DNA of 64,000 bases from Alphaproteobacteria bacterium. Lineage in GTDB: Bacteria > Pseudomonadota > Alphaproteobacteria > RF32 > CAG-239. Below the pieces are notes generated by a model. That model had not been told where the DNA came from and ran no database searches. It saw only the letters and a list, made by a program, of their open reading frames with translations. Position numbers and translations under genes: made by a program. Numbering within the stretch: position 1 is the stretch's first letter; each line of letters opens with the position of its first letter. The DNA lies in assembly GCA_017465945.1 (NCBI GenBank), contig JAFTVD010000023.1, forward strand, positions 51,783 to 115,782. The letters run 5' to 3'. Of this stretch, positions 1 through 9,633 are shown piece by piece.

Positions 1-418
1 TTATTGCATTGGATGTTCGATTTACCTCAATAACTTTATCGATAAACTGAACACCTTCATGTGTGCGACTAATTTTTTTAACACAAAGGCAAGTGTAGTC
101 ATCAATGTTTTCCGTATTGGTATTTGAACTTTTAAAAGAGCTTTCAATACCTAGGTTTGCGGATTTTACAGGAGTGTTGTAGGTGGGGTAGAAAATAAGT
201 TGATTTTCATGGTTTTCTCCATAAGTTATTGCTTGATTGTTTGGCAATAACCAAATCCAGAACAAAGTAAAAGATTCACCGAGTACAGAGTTTTTGTTTT
301 CAGTTACGGCTATGATAGGATAGCTTGAGCCTAAATTTTTCAATTCAGGAATAGTAGAACTGAAAGCTTCTAACATTATAGAGCGGATGTCCTCTTTGGT
401 TTGTAATAATTGTTTCAT
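1..418 (-). CDS. Hypothetical protein, C-terminus beyond window
   Basis: An open frame starts with ATG at 418 and runs leftward off the window edge with no stop, giving at least 139 residues (begins MKQLLQTKED). I recognise no family. The visible part looks like a soluble globular protein: helical N-terminus, then a hydrophobic stretch with FTLFWIWLLP near residues 50-60, and no signal peptide. The start has no Shine-Dalgarno sequence: the 30 bases upstream are nearly all A/T. A possible promoter (TGTCAA on the plus strand at 502-507, i.e. TTGACA on minus) lies about 85 bases upstream. It belongs to the SD-less gene class described in the findings. The PHP gene at 520-1362 lies upstream on the same strand, but the promoter in between suggests a separate transcript. 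Confidence 0.6.
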   Translation of the reverse strand, partial: MKQLLQTKEDIRSIMLEAFSSTIPELKNLGSSYPIIAVTENKNSVLGESFTLFWIWLLPNNQAITYGENHENQLIFYPTYNTPVKSANLGIESSFKSSNTNTENIDDYTCLCVKKISRTHEGVQFIDKVIEVNRTSNAI

Positions 419-519
419 AATGTGATATGTTTAATGATTAATAATTTTGTTTATATAATTATATTAGATGTTGTTTATTTCTTATTATAAAAAATATTTT
501 TTGTCAATATTATTTATGT

Positions 520-1362
520 CTAAAATTTTGTTTTTAACATATCAAGTGTAAAACGATTGGTGTAATTTAATTTTGTAAGCAAACTTTCGGCTTTGTCAAA
601 GTATTTACCAATACGGGTTGGATCATGAGCATCATCACTTATTAATATTGGGACTAAATTGCTTTTAGCAAGAGTTTCTAACATCCAAGGTGAGGGGTGA
701 GGCTGATCTATTCTATCGTATCCACTTGTGTTTAATTCTATAGGGGTTCTAGTTTTAATTAGAGTTTCGATTATTTCATGTTTGTATTCATCATATCTTT
801 CATCAACACCTAGGTTAAATATTGTACAATAGTCAAGATGTGCGATAAATGTAAAATATCCGCTTTTTATACATTCGATAATATTTTTATAGTGATTTAT
901 GGTGTATTGATGAATTGTTTCTTCATCTGGGCGGTTTGGAATTTTTTTTAGGTGATAGATGTTACAAAGAAAAGTTTCATCAATGCTTTTTAAGAAGTGG
1001 TTACTTCCTATTAGGTAATCTACATCTAGTTCTTTTATCATTTTTTCAAAATTATTACGCCAATCGAGAGAGCTGAAAAAATCACATTCAAAACCAATTT
1101 TTATATCTATATTGTATTCTTGTTTTAAGTTTTGTAAAATATTGATATGGCGCTTATAACACTCTGTTGCGTCTTTAAAATTATTAAAAAACATAGGTTC
1201 TATATTTCTATCAAAATCTAATACTTTATTTACAATTACATGATTGGTTACACCTATTGTTTTAAAGCCTTTATCGATGGCGGATGATATCATTGTTTTA
1301 GCGTCGGCATAGCCATCAAAACGTAGCTCATTATTATGAGTGTGAAGAGTGAAATTTTGCAT
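520..1362 (-). CDS. PHP-domain phosphoesterase, histidinol-phosphatase-like
   Basis: 280 residues. It shows the PHP fold metal-site pattern: HTH at residues 7-9, TNH ending at His41, GFECDFF near 90, GSNHF near 125, AHLD near 180 and SDDAH near 245. These are the ligands of the trinuclear metal site in histidinol-phosphate phosphatases of the HisK type and related phosphoesterases. The length fits stand-alone HisK-type enzymes. No other histidine biosynthesis gene is nearby, so the substrate cannot be fixed; a general sugar- or nucleotide-phosphate phosphatase is equally possible. An AAGG Shine-Dalgarno lies about 9 bases before the ATG. It is likely transcribed alone from a minus-strand promoter whose -35 (TTGACA) falls in the repeat CTTGTTGACAC near 1446. 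Confidence 0.8.
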   Translation of the reverse strand: MQNFTLHTHNNELRFDGYADAKTMISSAIDKGFKTIGVTNHVIVNKVLDFDRNIEPMFFNNFKDATECYKRHINILQNLKQEYNIDIKIGFECDFFSSLDWRNNFEKMIKELDVDYLIGSNHFLKSIDETFLCNIYHLKKIPNRPDEETIHQYTINHYKNIIECIKSGYFTFIAHLDYCTIFNLGVDERYDEYKHEIIETLIKTRTPIELNTSGYDRIDQPHPSPWMLETLAKSNLVPILISDDAHDPTRIGKYFDKAESLLTKLNYTNRFTLDMLKTKF

Positions 1363-1683
1363 TTTAATAACCTTATTTAGTTTTTTTGTTTATGAAAGTA
1401 TATAAGGTTTATAGTTAAGAAAATATTTATTTTATAAATTAAAAGTGTCAACAAGGGTGGTGTAATATCCAATCTAGCATCTTTAAATTGTTTTTCAATA
1501 GAAATTTTTAATAATTTATTAATAATTTTGCTTGAATGAGGGTTTTTAGTTTGGCTAGTATTGAATGTGTCAACAAGTATGTTTTACCTCTACTTTTTTT
1601 GAGGTTTTAAGTGAAATAAAAATGATTATATTTAAGTACATAATAAACAATATACTTTCTTATTCACAAGGCTGTAATTAGCT
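1363..1683. other. Intergenic region between divergent genes
   Basis: No gene is seen. The region carries two copies of the 11-mer GTGTCAACAAG (near 1446 and 1567). On the minus strand each contains a TTGACA box. The first is well placed to be the -35 of the PHP gene promoter; the second may be a remnant or a regulator site. Confidence 0.4.
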
Positions 1684-1711
1684 TTGACATTGATATTTTA
1701 ATATCTATACT
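1684..1711 (+). promoter_or_regulatory. Promoter of malQ
   Basis: TTGACA at 1684-1689 and TATACT at 1706-1711 with a 16-base spacer, about 50 bases before the malQ ATG. This is one of the best sigma-70-type matches in the window. Confidence 0.65.
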
Positions 1712-1760
1712 TTAGGGCATAATTTGAGACTAACTTTTATGGAAGAGGGATTTTTTTAAG

Positions 1761-4358
1761 ATGAACAAAGATAGTGTTGCTGAGTTTAACACCAACTTGG
1801 GGTTGTTGGCTGATTTATATGGTGTAGAGTATCAATCAGACCCTGATATGAAAGTTGGAATGTTAAAGTCTATGGGAGTGTTAGAGGATACGTTTGATCA
1901 TACTACAACTAATCATGTTAGATTTTTGGCGAATCTTATTAAGGTTAAGGAACTTGTTAGGCAGAAGAAAGATGCTAATTTTAGAAATATTGTGCATCAT
2001 GTTCCTGTGCTTAGAAAAAATAGAGTAAATACAATAGAGGTTTCTTTACCTGAAGGGGTTACTTCGCTTAAGTGGAGCTTTTATGAAGATGAAGATATGA
2101 AAAAGCACTATAAAGGTGAAGTTGGCGTTGACGATATGGGTAAAGTTTATAGTGGTGAAACAAGTATTGAAAAATTAAAACAGGGAACTAGAGATATTAA
2201 TAAAGTTTCTGAACACAAAATTGGAGATACTGTTTATCGCAAATATCAATTTGAATTTCCTTTTGATGTTAATTTAGGATATCATAAAGTTGAATTCTCA
2301 TATAAAGATAAAAATGGAGTAGATGTTGTATGTCAATCTCATTTGATTTCTGCTCCTGAAAAATGTTATTCAGGAATTGATATTGAAAATGGTGATAAAA
2401 CTTGGGGTATTCCGGTTCAACTTTATGAACAAGTAAGTCAAAATAATCTTGGTATTGGTAATTATAGTGACTTAGCTCAAATTGGTTTTATCGCAGGTAA
2501 AAATGGAGCAGGACTTTTAGGAGTTAATCCTTTGCATGCAAATAGAGGTGATCAACCTGAAAATGCTTCGCCTTATTCTCCTGATAGCAGAATGTATTTT
2601 AATTATTTGTATCTTGATGTTACTGGTATTGAGGAATTTAAGAATAGTCCTTTGATTAAGGCTTATTATGATAGTCCAGAATTTCAGGAAAAAATTAGAA
2701 GAAACCGCCGTAAAGGATATGTTGATTATACGGTTACTCAAGAATTGGTTGATGATATTTTACATCGTTGTTTTGAAGAATTTAAACGAAATAAAAATTT
2801 TAATAGAGAAGAATATAATAAATATTTGGTTTATTGTGACGAACAAGATGGTATTTTAGATAAATATGCAACATTTAGAGTATTAAATGAATATTTTGCA
2901 AAACAAAAACCTACTCCGCTTGATTGGAATTATTGGCCAGATGAATATAAAGATCCAAATTCTGATGCTGTTAAGAAATTTATGATTGAACATAAAGATG
3001 AAATTGAATTTCATAAATATGCTCAATGGCAATGCACTAAACAACTTGAAGAAGTTAAGGGTGTATGCTTAAATTCTGGTATGAAGATAGGGCTTTATAT
3101 GGATATGGCTGTTGGGGCATCTCCAAAAGGATTTGAAGCTTGGTACTATAAAGATTTGTTTATTAATGGTAGTGCAGGGGCAACTCCTGATGAACTTTCT
3201 CCAACAGGACAAGTTTGGAATGTGTTAGGGTTTAATCCTGCAAAATTGCAACAAGAAGCGTATGAACCATATCGTCGTATTTTGGAAGCAAATATGAAAT
3301 ATGCAGGGTGTATGCGTATTGACCATGTATTGCAATTAAATCGTTTATATTTCCATCCTGCTAATGAGCACAAAGGTACTTTTGTTTACTATAATTCTGA
3401 AGAACTTATGGCATTGGTTGCCCTTGAAAGTCATCGTCATAAGACAATGATTATTGGTGAAGATTTGGGGGAAGCGACTAAAGAATTTAGAAAACAAATG
3501 GAAGATTATGGTATTCTTTCTTATAAGGTGCTTCCGTTTGAAAGAGACCATGAAGGTAAAATGATTAGACCTGAAAAATATCAACAGTTAGCTATTTGTG
3601 CGACATCAACTCATGACACTCCAACGCTTCTTAATCAGTGGAATGTTCAAGATGTTTGGCAGAAAAAAGCTCTTGGTTTTTATAATGAAAAAATCTTAAA
3701 TAATATGTTTGAGCAATATGCAACACAACGTATTTCTATTAATGAGCGTTTGAGTGAATATGGTTGTTGGGATAAAGTTGGGGGTAAACCATCGTTTAAT
3801 CCTAGAGAAGAAGCAAATGAAGTACCTGAGGGATATTTGTGTGCAGCTATTGATTATCTTGCTCGCTCAAATTCTGCGTTAATGATGGTTCCTTTATCTG
3901 ATATATTCGGTGTTAGTGAAATGGGGAATATTCCAGGTACGCTAGATGTTGATATGACTTCAAGTGATAAAAAGTCTTTCATGGAAATTAGTGGTAATGA
4001 TCATAGATTTTATCCTAACTGGAGAAAGAAGTTACATATTCCTATAGAACACTTTGAAGATACTGATGAATTTAAAAAGGTTATTGATATCTTGAATGAA
4101 TATCGTCAAGATGGAAATGATGGTAGAGGTAAATACTATCAGTTCCAACGTATGGGAATTGATAATCCTTCAACGGTTGATTTTGATAAAGCAAAAAGAA
4201 TTCATAAGATTTTGCTTAATAAACAAGAATATCAACGTAATGCAATTATTAATAATCGCTATAAACCACAAGCTATGTTACGTAATCAAAAGAAAATTGA
4301 TGATGTTCAGGCTAGGATGAAAAAAGCTATGAGAGATTGGTATTTAAAAGGTTTATAG
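1761..4358 (+). CDS. malQ: 4-alpha-glucanotransferase (amylomaltase)
   Basis: 865 residues, GH77 family. The enzyme transfers alpha-1,4-glucan segments between maltooligosaccharides in the cytoplasm. The diagnostic motifs are in order: SPYSPDSR near residue 270 (acceptor/donor site), GLYMDMAVG near 440 with the nucleophile-region Asp, RIDHVL near 518, IIGEDLGE near 564 with the acid/base-region Glu, and STHDTPTL near 616. The protein is longer than the roughly 500-residue thermophile enzymes and also longer than the roughly 700-residue E. coli type. About 210 N-terminal residues form an extra beta-rich region before the barrel, as in long bacterial MalQ proteins with N-terminal glucan-binding modules. 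A GAGGG Shine-Dalgarno precedes the ATG. It stands alone with its own promoter and terminator; no glycogen or maltose genes are adjacent. Confidence 0.9.
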   Translation: MNKDSVAEFNTNLGLLADLYGVEYQSDPDMKVGMLKSMGVLEDTFDHTTTNHVRFLANLIKVKELVRQKKDANFRNIVHHVPVLRKNRVNTIEVSLPEGVTSLKWSFYEDEDMKKHYKGEVGVDDMGKVYSGETSIEKLKQGTRDINKVSEHKIGDTVYRKYQFEFPFDVNLGYHKVEFSYKDKNGVDVVCQSHLISAPEKCYSGIDIENGDKTWGIPVQLYEQVSQNNLGIGNYSDLAQIGFIAGKNGAGLLGVNPLHANRGDQPENASPYSPDSRMYFNYLYLDVTGIEEFKNSPLIKAYYDSPEFQEKIRRNRRKGYVDYTVTQELVDDILHRCFEEFKRNKNFNREEYNKYLVYCDEQDGILDKYATFRVLNEYFAKQKPTPLDWNYWPDEYKDPNSDAVKKFMIEHKDEIEFHKYAQWQCTKQLEEVKGVCLNSGMKIGLYMDMAVGASPKGFEAWYYKDLFINGSAGATPDELSPTGQVWNVLGFNPAKLQQEAYEPYRRILEANMKYAGCMRIDHVLQLNRLYFHPANEHKGTFVYYNSEELMALVALESHRHKTMIIGEDLGEATKEFRKQMEDYGILSYKVLPFERDHEGKMIRPEKYQQLAICATSTHDTPTLLNQWNVQDVWQKKALGFYNEKILNNMFEQYATQRISINERLSEYGCWDKVGGKPSFNPREEANEVPEGYLCAAIDYLARSNSALMMVPLSDIFGVSEMGNIPGTLDVDMTSSDKKSFMEISGNDHRFYPNWRKKLHIPIEHFEDTDEFKKVIDILNEYRQDGNDGRGKYYQFQRMGIDNPSTVDFDKAKRIHKILLNKQEYQRNAIINNRYKPQAMLRNQKKIDDVQARMKKAMRDWYLKGL

Positions 4359-4382
4359 AATTAAGTATTTTATATATTTATG

Positions 4383-4415
4383 AAAGGTGTTAATTTAAAA
4401 TTAACACCTTTTTGT
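4383..4415 (+). terminator. Terminator of malQ
   Basis: Inverted repeat AGGTGTTAA / TTAACACCT followed by a T-run, 25 bases after the malQ stop. Confidence 0.85.
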
Positions 4416-4497
4416 TTATTATTGTAGAAAGGGCTTGAATTAAATTTATATATTGAATATAATCGTTGTAGTTTATTTGTGTTGTTGAAGGCGCGAA

Positions 4498-5118
4498 ATG
4501 TCAGGCGAAAAAAAACAGAATGTAAGAATGATTTTTAAAGTAGGGGCTTTCCTTGCATTTATTATGCTTGGTTATTTGGGTATTCGTTCTTATAAAAGAA
4601 GTGTTGAGAAATTAAAAATCAACAAATGTACTGAGGAAATTATTTCTTTAGTTAAAAATATTCAAGAGGCATATTTTAGTAGTACTGATTATGGTGAGTT
4701 TGATTATAAAACAGCAGAAAGAATGAAGTTGTTTCCATCTAATATGAAAAGGGAAGGTTTTAGAGAGGTAACTAATGCTTACATGGGGGGAGTTGATGTT
4801 TATTATTCATCATTAACCCCTGATAGAAATAGAAGTGCTTTTGAAGTTTCTTTTCAAGGGTTAAGTCAGATGGGATGTATGGCTTTGCTTAGATTGGATT
4901 TATCAAATTTGAACGCTATTGCTGTGGCAGGGTTTGCTACTCCTACTCCTAGTGGTGTTTTAGATGAAATTTATGTAGATACAAAACCAGAAGAAATAAA
5001 AGATAGAGGTAGAAAGTTTATAGCTAGGGGGATTATGTATCTATCAGATGAAAAAGCAGAGAATGCGTGCGCATGTAAGAGCAAGGATGAGTGTTCTGTG
5101 ATTTGGAAATTCAAATAA
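4498..5118 (+). CDS. Pilin-like (PilS/type IVb-like) membrane-anchored protein
   Basis: 206 residues. One N-terminal membrane segment (about residues 11-28, FKVGAFLAFIMLGYLGI) is followed by an amphipathic helix and a globular domain. The pattern after the helix recalls the PilS/TcpA-type pilin fold: 'I..LV.NIQEAY', then FPSNM, then a Gly-Gly turn, and 'F.VSFQGLSQMGCMALLRLD'. The last element resembles the 'GL...C..L' signature of those pilins. There is no canonical prepilin peptidase site and no pilus gene nearby, so this may be a pseudopilin-like or unrelated membrane protein. The C-terminus has a cluster of cysteines (CACKSKDEC) that could form disulfides outside the cytoplasm. No strong Shine-Dalgarno is evident (AAGGCG lies just upstream of the ATG). 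Confidence 0.5.
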   Translation: MSGEKKQNVRMIFKVGAFLAFIMLGYLGIRSYKRSVEKLKINKCTEEIISLVKNIQEAYFSSTDYGEFDYKTAERMKLFPSNMKREGFREVTNAYMGGVDVYYSSLTPDRNRSAFEVSFQGLSQMGCMALLRLDLSNLNAIAVAGFATPTPSGVLDEIYVDTKPEEIKDRGRKFIARGIMYLSDEKAENACACKSKDECSVIWKFK

Positions 5119-5167
5119 AGGGTAAAATTTTTATATCTAAAGCGAGATTTTCAAATAAATAAAAATT

Positions 5168-5379
5168 CATGTAGTTTTATCTACACTAAAATTTTTATTT
5201 TTTTCAATCTCATCTTTATCTATTAAAAATTTTCCGCCTTTATTGTTTAAAGCGCATTTAATTAGTAAATAAAAGCCACTCTGCAGTCGGGTCATGTAGT
5301 TTTATCTACACTCCCTTCCTTGGGTGGATATTTACTATTAACTACTAAAATTTTCCGCCTTTATTATTTAAAGCGCATT
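5168..5379. repeat. Two-copy intergenic tandem repeat upstream of uvrA
   Basis: Two elements occur twice in the same order. A 20-mer containing the palindrome TGTAGTTTTATCTACA lies at 5168-5187 and 5293-5312. A 33-mer containing TTTTCCGCCTTTATT and AAAGCGCATT lies at 5226-5258 and 5347-5379 with one mismatch. The offsets are 125 and 121 bases. The sequence between copies is otherwise diverged. No coding potential is seen. Confidence 0.75.
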
Positions 5380-5470
5380 GAGTTATTTGTAGCTAATTTA
5401 TTATAATCTAAAAAAGTACTTGCCAAAAGAACAAAAGTAGTATATTACGATTATTCGGAGGTACAAATAG

Positions 5471-8290
5471 ATGTCTGAGAGCAAGTTTATTGAGATAAAA
5501 GGTGCAAGAGAGCACAATCTAAAAAACGTAAATATTTCTATTCCTAAAAATAAATTAACAGTTATTACGGGGCTTTCAGGTTCGGGAAAGTCTTCGCTTG
5601 CTTTTGATACTATTTATGCAGAAGGGCAGAGACGTTATGTTGAAAGTTTGTCAGCGTATGCTCGTCAGTTTTTAGATTTGATGAAAAAGCCAGATGTCGA
5701 CTCTATTGAAGGGCTTGCACCTGCTATTTCTATTGAACAAAAAACAACATCACATAATCCTCGTTCTACTGTTGGGACTATTACTGAAATTTATGACTAT
5801 ATGAGATTGTTATGGGCAAGAGCTGGGACACCATATTCTCCTACAACTGGTTTACCAATAGAAGCGCAAACTGTCAGTCAGATTGTAGATAAAATATTAG
5901 GGCTTGATATAGGTAGTAAAATTATGCTTGTTGCTCCTATGGTTAGGGGAAGAAAAGGAGAATTTAAAAAAGAGTTAGAAGGGCTTTTAAAACAAGGATT
6001 TCAACGTGTAAAAATTGATGGTGAAGTGTTTGATCTTGAAGATGTGCCAAATTTAGAAAAAAATATTAAGCATGATATTGAGGTTGTTGTTGATAGGCTT
6101 ATCATTAAAAATGAAGATATGAGTGAGAGGGTGGCTCAATCTGTTGAAACAGCTCTTAAAATTAGTGATGGAATTTTGTATGTTGATAATTTAACAGATA
6201 ATTCTAGGTTTACTTGTTCTTCAAAATATGCTTGTCCCGTATCGGGATTTACGATTGAGGAAATTGAGCCAAGGCTTTTTTCGTTTAATAATCCGCAAGG
6301 TGCTTGTCCACATTGTGATGGTATTGGGGCAAGGTTATATATGGATGAAGCTTTGGTTATACCAAATGTTTCAAAAAGTATTGCGCAAGGTGCTATTGCT
6401 CCTTGGTATGGGTTTAAGTCTTCATTTTATAAGCAGACTCTTATTTCGTTATGTGATTTTTTAGGTATATCTCAAGATACACCATGGAAGGATTTGCCTC
6501 AAAAAGCAAAAGATATTATTTTATATGGTTCGGGAAATGTTTGTGTGCCTCTGTATTATTCTTCTTTTGTATCTGATAAGCCTTTTGAAGGGGTTATTCC
6601 TAATATGGAAAGGAGATTTTTGGAAACAGAATCGGCGGCATCGAGAGAAGAATTATCACACTATCAATCGGCAGCGCCTTGTACTTTTTGTAAGGGAAAA
6701 AGATTAAAAGATGAGGCTTTGGCGGTTAAAGTATGTGGAAAAGATATTATGGAGGTATCTGATTTATCTATAAAAAATGCTTTGAAATGGTTTATGGGGG
6801 TTGAAGAACAACTAACGCCACAAAAACAACAGATTGCACATAAAATATTAAAAGAGATTGTGGAGAGATTACAATTTTTGAACAATGTAGGTTTGGATTA
6901 TTTAACTTTATCTCGTCAATCTGGTGGACTTTCTGGAGGCGAATCGCAACGTATTCGTTTAGCATCACAAATAGGTTCGGGATTAACAGGTGTTTTTTAT
7001 GTGTTAGATGAACCATCTATCGGGCTTCATCAACGCGATAATGATAGATTGCTTGAAACATTAAATAGACTTCGTGATATTGGTAATACGGTAATTGTGG
7101 TTGAACATGATGAAGATGCGATTAGAAATGCTGATTATTTGGTTGATATGGGACCTGGTGCCGGTGATATTGGTGGAGAAGTGGTAGCAGAAGGTAGTGT
7201 TGAAGATGTATTAAAAAATAAAAAATCTTTGACGGCACAATATCTAAATGGGCAAAAAGAAATTAGCGTTCCTGTTAAACGTCGTGAAGGGAATGGTAAA
7301 TTTTTAGAGTTATTGGGAGCAAAAACAAATAATCTTAAAAATGTTGATTTGAAAATACCATTGGGGACATTAACGCTTGTTACGGGGGTTTCAGGTGGAG
7401 GAAAATCTTCTCTTATACTAGAAACTCTTTATAAGGCCCTTAATAAAGAACTTAATAAAACAAGAGAGCATACTGGTATTTATGATGAACTTAAAGGTAT
7501 TGAAAATATTGATAAAGTAATTGATATTGACCAATCTCCTATTGGGAGAACTCCTCGTTCTAATCCGGCAACTTATACTGGGTTATTTACTTATATTAGA
7601 GATTGGTTTGCAGAACTTCCTTTATCTAAAGCAAGAGGGTATCAAGCTGGTAGATTTTCGTTTAATGTTCAAGGTGGAAGATGCGAAGCTTGTAAAGGTG
7701 ATGGGGTTACAAAAATTGAGATGAACTTCTTACCTGATGTGTATGTGGAATGTGATGAATGTCATGGTAAGAGGTTTAATCGTGAAACTTTAGAGGTTAC
7801 ATATAAAGGTAAATCTATTGCTGATGTTTTAGATATGACTGTTGATGAGGCTGTTGAATTTTTTAGTAATATTCCAAGTATTAGGTCTAGATTGGAATTA
7901 TTGCAAAAGGTGGGGCTTGGGTATATTCATCTTGGACAGCCTGCTACAACGCTTTCAGGAGGGGAGGCGCAAAGAGTAAAACTTTCTAAAGAATTATCTA
8001 AACGTGCTACTGGTAAGACAGTTTATATTTTAGATGAGCCAACAACGGGACTTCACTTTGAGGATATTAATAAGTTGTTGAAAGTGTTGCAAACCTTTGT
8101 TGATCAAGGCAATACTGTAATTGTTATTGAACACAATTTAGATGTAATAAAGGTTGCGGACTATATTATTGATATGGGGCCAGAAGGTGGAGATGGTGGC
8201 GGAAAAATTGTTGCTTGCGGTACACCTGAAGAAATTGTTAAAAAGAAAAAAGGATATACATATAAATATTTAGCTTCTAAATTAAAGTGA
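5471..8290 (+). CDS. uvrA: Excinuclease ABC subunit A
   Basis: 939 residues, the normal length for UvrA, the damage-sensing ATPase of nucleotide excision repair that loads UvrB. Two ABC ATPase cassettes are complete: Walker [10 protein letters not shown] at about residues 34-42 and GVSGGGKSS near 642, signature motifs [12 protein letters not shown] near 490 and [12 protein letters not shown] near 835, and VLDEPS / ILDEPT Walker B motifs. The zinc-binding pairs are present: CPHCDG near 281, CTFCKG near 405 and CEACKG...CDECHG near 735-765. A strong GGAGG Shine-Dalgarno lies 9 bases before the ATG. A promoter with TTGCCA about 75 bases upstream is plausible. I saw no clear alphaproteobacterial LexA box (GAAC-N7-GAAC), so SOS control is not shown. 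It is monocistronic. Confidence 0.97.
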   Translation: MSESKFIEIKGAREHNLKNVNISIPKNKLTVITGLSGSGKSSLAFDTIYAEGQRRYVESLSAYARQFLDLMKKPDVDSIEGLAPAISIEQKTTSHNPRSTVGTITEIYDYMRLLWARAGTPYSPTTGLPIEAQTVSQIVDKILGLDIGSKIMLVAPMVRGRKGEFKKELEGLLKQGFQRVKIDGEVFDLEDVPNLEKNIKHDIEVVVDRLIIKNEDMSERVAQSVETALKISDGILYVDNLTDNSRFTCSSKYACPVSGFTIEEIEPRLFSFNNPQGACPHCDGIGARLYMDEALVIPNVSKSIAQGAIAPWYGFKSSFYKQTLISLCDFLGISQDTPWKDLPQKAKDIILYGSGNVCVPLYYSSFVSDKPFEGVIPNMERRFLETESAASREELSHYQSAAPCTFCKGKRLKDEALAVKVCGKDIMEVSDLSIKNALKWFMGVEEQLTPQKQQIAHKILKEIVERLQFLNNVGLDYLTLSRQSGGLSGGESQRIRLASQIGSGLTGVFYVLDEPSIGLHQRDNDRLLETLNRLRDIGNTVIVVEHDEDAIRNADYLVDMGPGAGDIGGEVVAEGSVEDVLKNKKSLTAQYLNGQKEISVPVKRREGNGKFLELLGAKTNNLKNVDLKIPLGTLTLVTGVSGGGKSSLILETLYKALNKELNKTREHTGIYDELKGIENIDKVIDIDQSPIGRTPRSNPATYTGLFTYIRDWFAELPLSKARGYQAGRFSFNVQGGRCEACKGDGVTKIEMNFLPDVYVECDECHGKRFNRETLEVTYKGKSIADVLDMTVDEAVEFFSNIPSIRSRLELLQKVGLGYIHLGQPATTLSGGEAQRVKLSKELSKRATGKTVYILDEPTTGLHFEDINKLLKVLQTFVDQGNTVIVIEHNLDVIKVADYIIDMGPEGGDGGGKIVACGTPEEIVKKKKGYTYKYLASKLK

Positions 8291-8328
8291 TTTTTTCTAG
8301 ATATGATTTGTTTAAAAAAAAAAGAAAA

Positions 8329-8391
8329 CCCGAACACGGAGGAGGATGTGTTCGGGGAAAGAATGGCTATTCACATAGGTGTTCTTTTTTT
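8329..8391 (+). ncRNA. Candidate small RNA or structured 3' element with GGAGGAGG loop
   Basis: A perfect 9-bp stem CCCGAACAC (8329-8337) / GTGTTCGGG (8348-8356) closes a 10-base loop GGAGGAGGAT, which is a naked Shine-Dalgarno-like sequence. A second GTGTTC (8380-8385), directly followed by a T-run, could compete for the same 5' arm and form a terminator. A 10-codon frame starts at the ATG inside the loop. This may simply be the uvrA transcript end; the exposed GGAGGAGG is what makes it stand out. Confidence 0.35.
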
Positions 8392-8735
8392 AAGTAATGT
8401 TGTTTTACGTATAAAAGAAAGAAAAAACTGAAGTATATATTTTTTTTAATATGTAATGGTTAGTTTTATTTTCTTTTCAAAGAGTACATATGCTCACGCA
8501 CCTGTACTCCATTAGAGGTTTTAACCTCACTTTTTGTATAATGGCACATTACAAAAAGATAATTATAGACGTAATAATAAGTAAGTATGGGGCAATATAT
8601 ATGAAATATTTTTTTTGTCAATATGTTTTGCGTTTATATTTAAATTTAAGTTTTGGAATAAAGTATTTGATTTAAAGTAATTTTAATAAATTATGATTTA
8701 TAAATGTTGTTATTATAACAATATGGAGTTTTGTC
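8392..8735. other. Gap between uvrA 3' element and DUF805 gene
   Basis: No convincing gene. A 61-codon frame at 8490-8675 has no ribosome site and low-complexity content, so it is not called. A small hairpin GAGGT/ACCTC lies near 8513-8526. The last 60 bases should hold the promoter of the next gene. Confidence 0.4.
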
Positions 8736-9515
8736 ATGGTTAAAGATGTAAAGAAAAATGTATCTAAAAAGCCGGTTTCTAAAAAGACAGTGGCTAAAAA
8801 GGTTACAACAAAATCGGTTGATAAAAAAATAGATGAAGTTGTTGTTAAAGATAAGATGGAAGATAAATTTACACCTGATATGTTTTTTAAGATATTTTTT
8901 GAAGGATGGAAGAGGTGTTTTGATTTAGAGGGAAGAACTTCCAGATTAGAATTGTGGGTGTTCATTATTATGAATACTTTGATTTCTGTTATTATTCAAC
9001 TTCAATGCGGATATATTTTATCTTCTAGATTTTTAGTTGTTGCTAATGAAATGGGTTTTAGTATTGATAAGATTGAAAGTTATATTTGTTGGGCTAGTTT
9101 CTTTTATGGGGTTAGTATTATTGTTCCATTGATTGCTATTGGTGCAATGATGGTACGTCGTATGCATGATTTAGGAAGAGCTGCATGGCATGGTTATGTT
9201 GAGCAAATCTTTATGGGTGTTGTTGTGTTAAGTTTGTTAGTAGTTGCTATGGATTGTTTGGCTGATACTGATTATGCTTATACAATTTTGGCTATGGGGG
9301 TTTGTTTTGTTACAATCTTTTATTCTGTTTTGTATTATTGCTTAAAATTTTTGGGTACCACTTTATATTACAAAGGAGATGAAAAGAAGAATGAATTTGG
9401 TAATCCAAGTTATGTCGGTCATTATTATGATGATTTGGCATTGAAATTTGGTAATTTCTATATCTTGTTTATATTAACTATCGCTATGCTTTATTTGGGA
9501 GTGTGGTATTTTTAG
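8736..9515 (+). CDS. DUF805 family inner-membrane protein with Lys-rich N-terminus
   Basis: 259 residues. Residues 1-45 are a lysine/valine-rich low-complexity tail (KKPVSKKTVAKK pattern). A DUF805-type domain follows, with the hallmark 'F.GWKRCFDLEGRTSRLELWVF' entry helix, four hydrophobic helices, and the VRRMHDLGRAAWH loop typical of the family (usually R-R-L-H-D). DUF805 proteins are small integral membrane proteins of unknown function. The basic N-terminal extension is unusual and would lie in the cytoplasm, where it could contact nucleic acid or lipid head groups; that is inference. A GGAG Shine-Dalgarno precedes the ATG. Confidence 0.8.
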   Translation: MVKDVKKNVSKKPVSKKTVAKKVTTKSVDKKIDEVVVKDKMEDKFTPDMFFKIFFEGWKRCFDLEGRTSRLELWVFIIMNTLISVIIQLQCGYILSSRFLVVANEMGFSIDKIESYICWASFFYGVSIIVPLIAIGAMMVRRMHDLGRAAWHGYVEQIFMGVVVLSLLVVAMDCLADTDYAYTILAMGVCFVTIFYSVLYYCLKFLGTTLYYKGDEKKNEFGNPSYVGHYYDDLALKFGNFYILFILTIAMLYLGVWYF

Positions 9516-9534
9516 TATTTTTATATATTAAAAT

Positions 9535-9566
9535 GAGGAGGGAGAATTGTTCTTCCTCTTTTTTTT
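9535..9566 (+). terminator. Terminator after DUF805 gene
   Basis: GAGGA / TCCTC inverted repeat with additional pairing inside, followed by eight or more T. Confidence 0.7.
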
Positions 9567-9633
9567 GTCTTTACATTTATAATATTTTGAGCTAAAAAAG
9601 ATAAAGTTTTTTTTGATTTAGGAGTTATTTGAG

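Noticed and set aside
5400..5470. LexA box before uvrA
   Set aside because: GAACAAAAGTAGTAT is not a good match to the alphaproteobacterial GAAC-N7-GAAC site; the second half-site has two mismatches.
8490..8675. 61-codon open frame after uvrA
   Set aside because: No ribosome site, low-complexity hydrophobic content, no similarity to any family I know.
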